Assembly (NCBI RefSeq): GCF_030285665.1
Contig: NZ_CP127295.1
Location: 1,054,001 to 1,118,000 of the forward strand
Reading direction: 5' to 3'
DNA: 64,000 bases
DNA from: Amycolatopsis mongoliensis
GTDB taxonomy: Bacteria > Actinomycetota > Actinomycetes > Mycobacteriales > Pseudonocardiaceae
This document shows, in pieces, positions 60,360-64,000 of this stretch. Each line of letters starts with the position of its first letter. Position 1 is the stretch's first letter. The notes beneath the pieces are model-generated. The model made no database searches and was not told the DNA's origin. It saw only the letters and a program-made list of their open reading frames with translations. The position numbers were made by a program, and so were the translations under genes.

Positions 60360-60809
60360 GTGGATCTCGACGACGTCGACTGGCACCTGCTGGAGCTCCT
60401 CCAGGCGGACGGCCGGCTCAGTTTTTCGGAGCTCGGCCGCCGGGTCTCGCTGTCGGGTTCGGCGGTGACCGAGCGGGTCCGCCGTCTCGAGGAGCGCGGG
60501 GTGATCACCGGCTACGCGGCGAGTATCGACACGTCGAAGCTGGGATTGCCGATCGAGGCGTTGGTGCGGGCGCGGGTGCGGAGTCTGGACACGCCCCGGT
60601 TCCGGACGGCGGTGTTGCCGCTGCCGCAGGTCGTCTCGGCGGACCACGTCACCGGTGAGGAGTGCTGGATCCTGCGGGTCCTGTGCCGGGACACCGCGGA
60701 ACTGGAGGGGTTGGTCGAGAAGGTGCAGCGGTACGGGGAGACCACGACGTCGCTGGTGTTGTCGAGTCCGTTGCGGAGCCGGCCGGTGCCTCGGCCGCGT
60801 CCGGTTTGA
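60360..60809 (+). CDS. Lrp/AsnC-family transcriptional regulator
   Basis: This is a regulator of 149 residues. The helix-turn-helix (about 5-50) is LQADGRLSFSELGRRVSLSGSAVTERVRRL, written here only as its family pattern; the ligand-binding RAM domain covers about 65-140 (VVSADHVTGEECWILRVLCRD). The GTG start has GGGAGAG upstream. It is divergent from the rhodanese gene with a 111-nt gap and probably regulates it. The effector is likely an amino acid such as cysteine, but this is inference. Confidence 0.9.
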   Translation: MDLDDVDWHLLELLQADGRLSFSELGRRVSLSGSAVTERVRRLEERGVITGYAASIDTSKLGLPIEALVRARVRSLDTPRFRTAVLPLPQVVSADHVTGEECWILRVLCRDTAELEGLVEKVQRYGETTTSLVLSSPLRSRPVPRPRPV

Positions 60810-60857
60810 GGCTTCACGGGCGATTGGTGGGGCTGTCTGTCGTCGGCCGGGTCCGGC

Positions 60858-61090
60858 GCTGGCGTGATCCGGGCCGTCATTCACGTGATCAGAGACGTGA
60901 CTCGCGCGATTGAGGGCGGAACTCGCGTGATCGGCAGGCCGACTCACGTGATTGCAGGGTCGACTCGCGTGATTGAACCGACGACACACCTACCCAGATG
61001 GTTGGCTCGCGTGCCTGAACGGTCGGCCAGCAGTGACCAGGACCGCCATCCCCGTGATCCAGGACGTGACTCGCGTGAGTGAAGCCGGAA
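60858..61090. repeat. 21-bp periodic repeat array, about ten units
   Basis: The phrase ACTCGCGTGATTG or a close variant recurs at 60858, 60879, 60900, 60921, 60942, 60963, 61005, 61048 and 61069. All are in 21-bp phase except for one single-base shift near 61030. The core GTCGACTCGCGTGATTG matches the reverse complement of the 40902-41005 array. No gene is seen in 60810-61137. On the minus strand one frame reads heptapeptides of the NHASRPC type. Confidence 0.82.
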
Positions 61091-61137
61091 CTCGCCCACC
61101 CGGACAGGTCGGGGGGGGGAGTGGGTGCGGGCATGAG

Positions 61138-61178
61138 AAAAGGCCCCGGGAGAACCAAAGTTCTCAACCGGGGCCTTC
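61138..61178 (-). terminator. Terminator of the rRNA operon
   Basis: The arms AAGGCCCCGG and CCGGGGCCTT enclose a nested GAGAAC/GTTCTC stem. On the minus strand the hairpin follows the 5S gene and runs into TTTTCTC. It is a strong rrn terminator. Confidence 0.88.
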
Positions 61179-61188
61179 CCCAACATAA

Positions 61189-61307
61189 GTTCGGCGGTGT
61201 CCTACTCTCCCACAACCCTTCGGTTGCAGTACCATCGGCGCTGTCAGGCTTAGCTTCCGGGTTCGGAATGGGACCGGGCGTTTCCCTGACGCTAAAACCA
61301 CCGAAAC
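61189..61307 (-). rRNA. rrf: 5S ribosomal RNA
   Basis: The minus strand gives a 119-nt 5S sequence that begins GTTTCGGTGGTTTTAGCG, contains the conserved CCCATTCCGAACCCGGAAG, and ends GGACACCGCCGAAC. The terminal stem pairs correctly. It lies about 80 nt downstream of the 23S gene. Confidence 0.96.
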
Positions 61308-61389
61308 ACTACGAAACAACCACACCCCCCACAAACACGAGGGCCGTGTGGTGTTTCAGAACCGTAGAGTGGATGCGTAACACCTTCGT

Positions 61390-64000
<2,611 letters not shown>

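Noticed and set aside
60858..61090. Possible CRISPR array
   Set aside because: The 21-bp units are contiguous and degenerate with no unique spacers, and there are no cas genes. The same applies to the arrays at 40902, 45433 and 48344.

Overview
This is a GC-rich chromosomal window from an actinobacterium, most likely a Pseudonocardiaceae member close to Amycolatopsis. The reasons are the roughly 70% GC content and the many GTG starts with GTGA/ATGA overlaps. Gene sets also match: whiB7 and uvrD2; a YlbL-type protease, DUF2342, a ThiF-like protein and an ABC1 kinase; DUF4191, RDD, glnA and glnE; and a hut cluster with hutI, hutF, an M20 peptidase and hutU. The genus call is inference. Almost everything looks like vertically inherited core or semi-core chromosome. 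I see no integrase, transposase, phage gene or CRISPR array.

Layout. 1-6 kb: the end of an FAD monooxygenase, a NarL-type two-component pair, a dienelactone hydrolase, two coupled small genes, and a PiT phosphate transporter behind a PHO-box-like triple repeat. 6-10 kb: an Lnt-like protein coupled to a BNR sialidase, and a secreted lipase. 10-18 kb: a complete histidine-degradation cluster (hutH, hutU, hutI, hutF and an M20 hydrolase in the HutG slot) with a divergent IclR regulator. 18-25 kb: an MFS protein, a GGDEF protein, tmRNA (ssrA) and a second two-component system. 25-31 kb: small metabolic genes, then smpB, ftsX, ftsE and prfB. 31-34.4 kb: a PadR regulator, two identical initiator tRNA genes, and a TetR/FAD-monooxygenase pair.

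34.4-51 kb: a block that parallels the mycobacterial Rv3193c-Rv3198c neighbourhood: a UPF0182 membrane protein, PPA1309, a YlbL protease, DUF2342, a DUF45 peptidase, a ThiF-like protein, an ABC1 kinase, whiB7 and uvrD2. The whiB7 gene has a leader of about 500 nt with an upstream ORF and an intrinsic terminator, the architecture of antibiotic-responsive attenuation. 51-58 kb: the nitrogen node, with glnA behind a four-half-site GlnR operator and glnE, which adenylylates GlnA. 58-61 kb: a second PiT paralogue, a class I amidotransferase, a rhodanese and an Lrp/AsnC regulator. The window ends inside an rRNA operon on the minus strand, with 5S and most of 23S present.

The least explained material is intergenic. 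A 21-bp repeat family occurs at two loci 20 kb apart. There are also a ~78-bp array beside whiB7, a ~50-bp array near 45.5 kb, and long palindromes on both sides of hutH. GAGTTGTCCACA motifs flank the ThiF-like/ABC1 unit, and an 11-bp motif, TCCACANNGGA, recurs in genes and gaps far above chance. No clear new defence or biosynthetic system is visible. The best candidates for undescribed biology are the whiB7 leader ORF with its downstream partner, the ThiF-like/ABC1 neighbourhood, the histidine kinase with an extra extracytoplasmic C-terminus, and the repeat and motif families.
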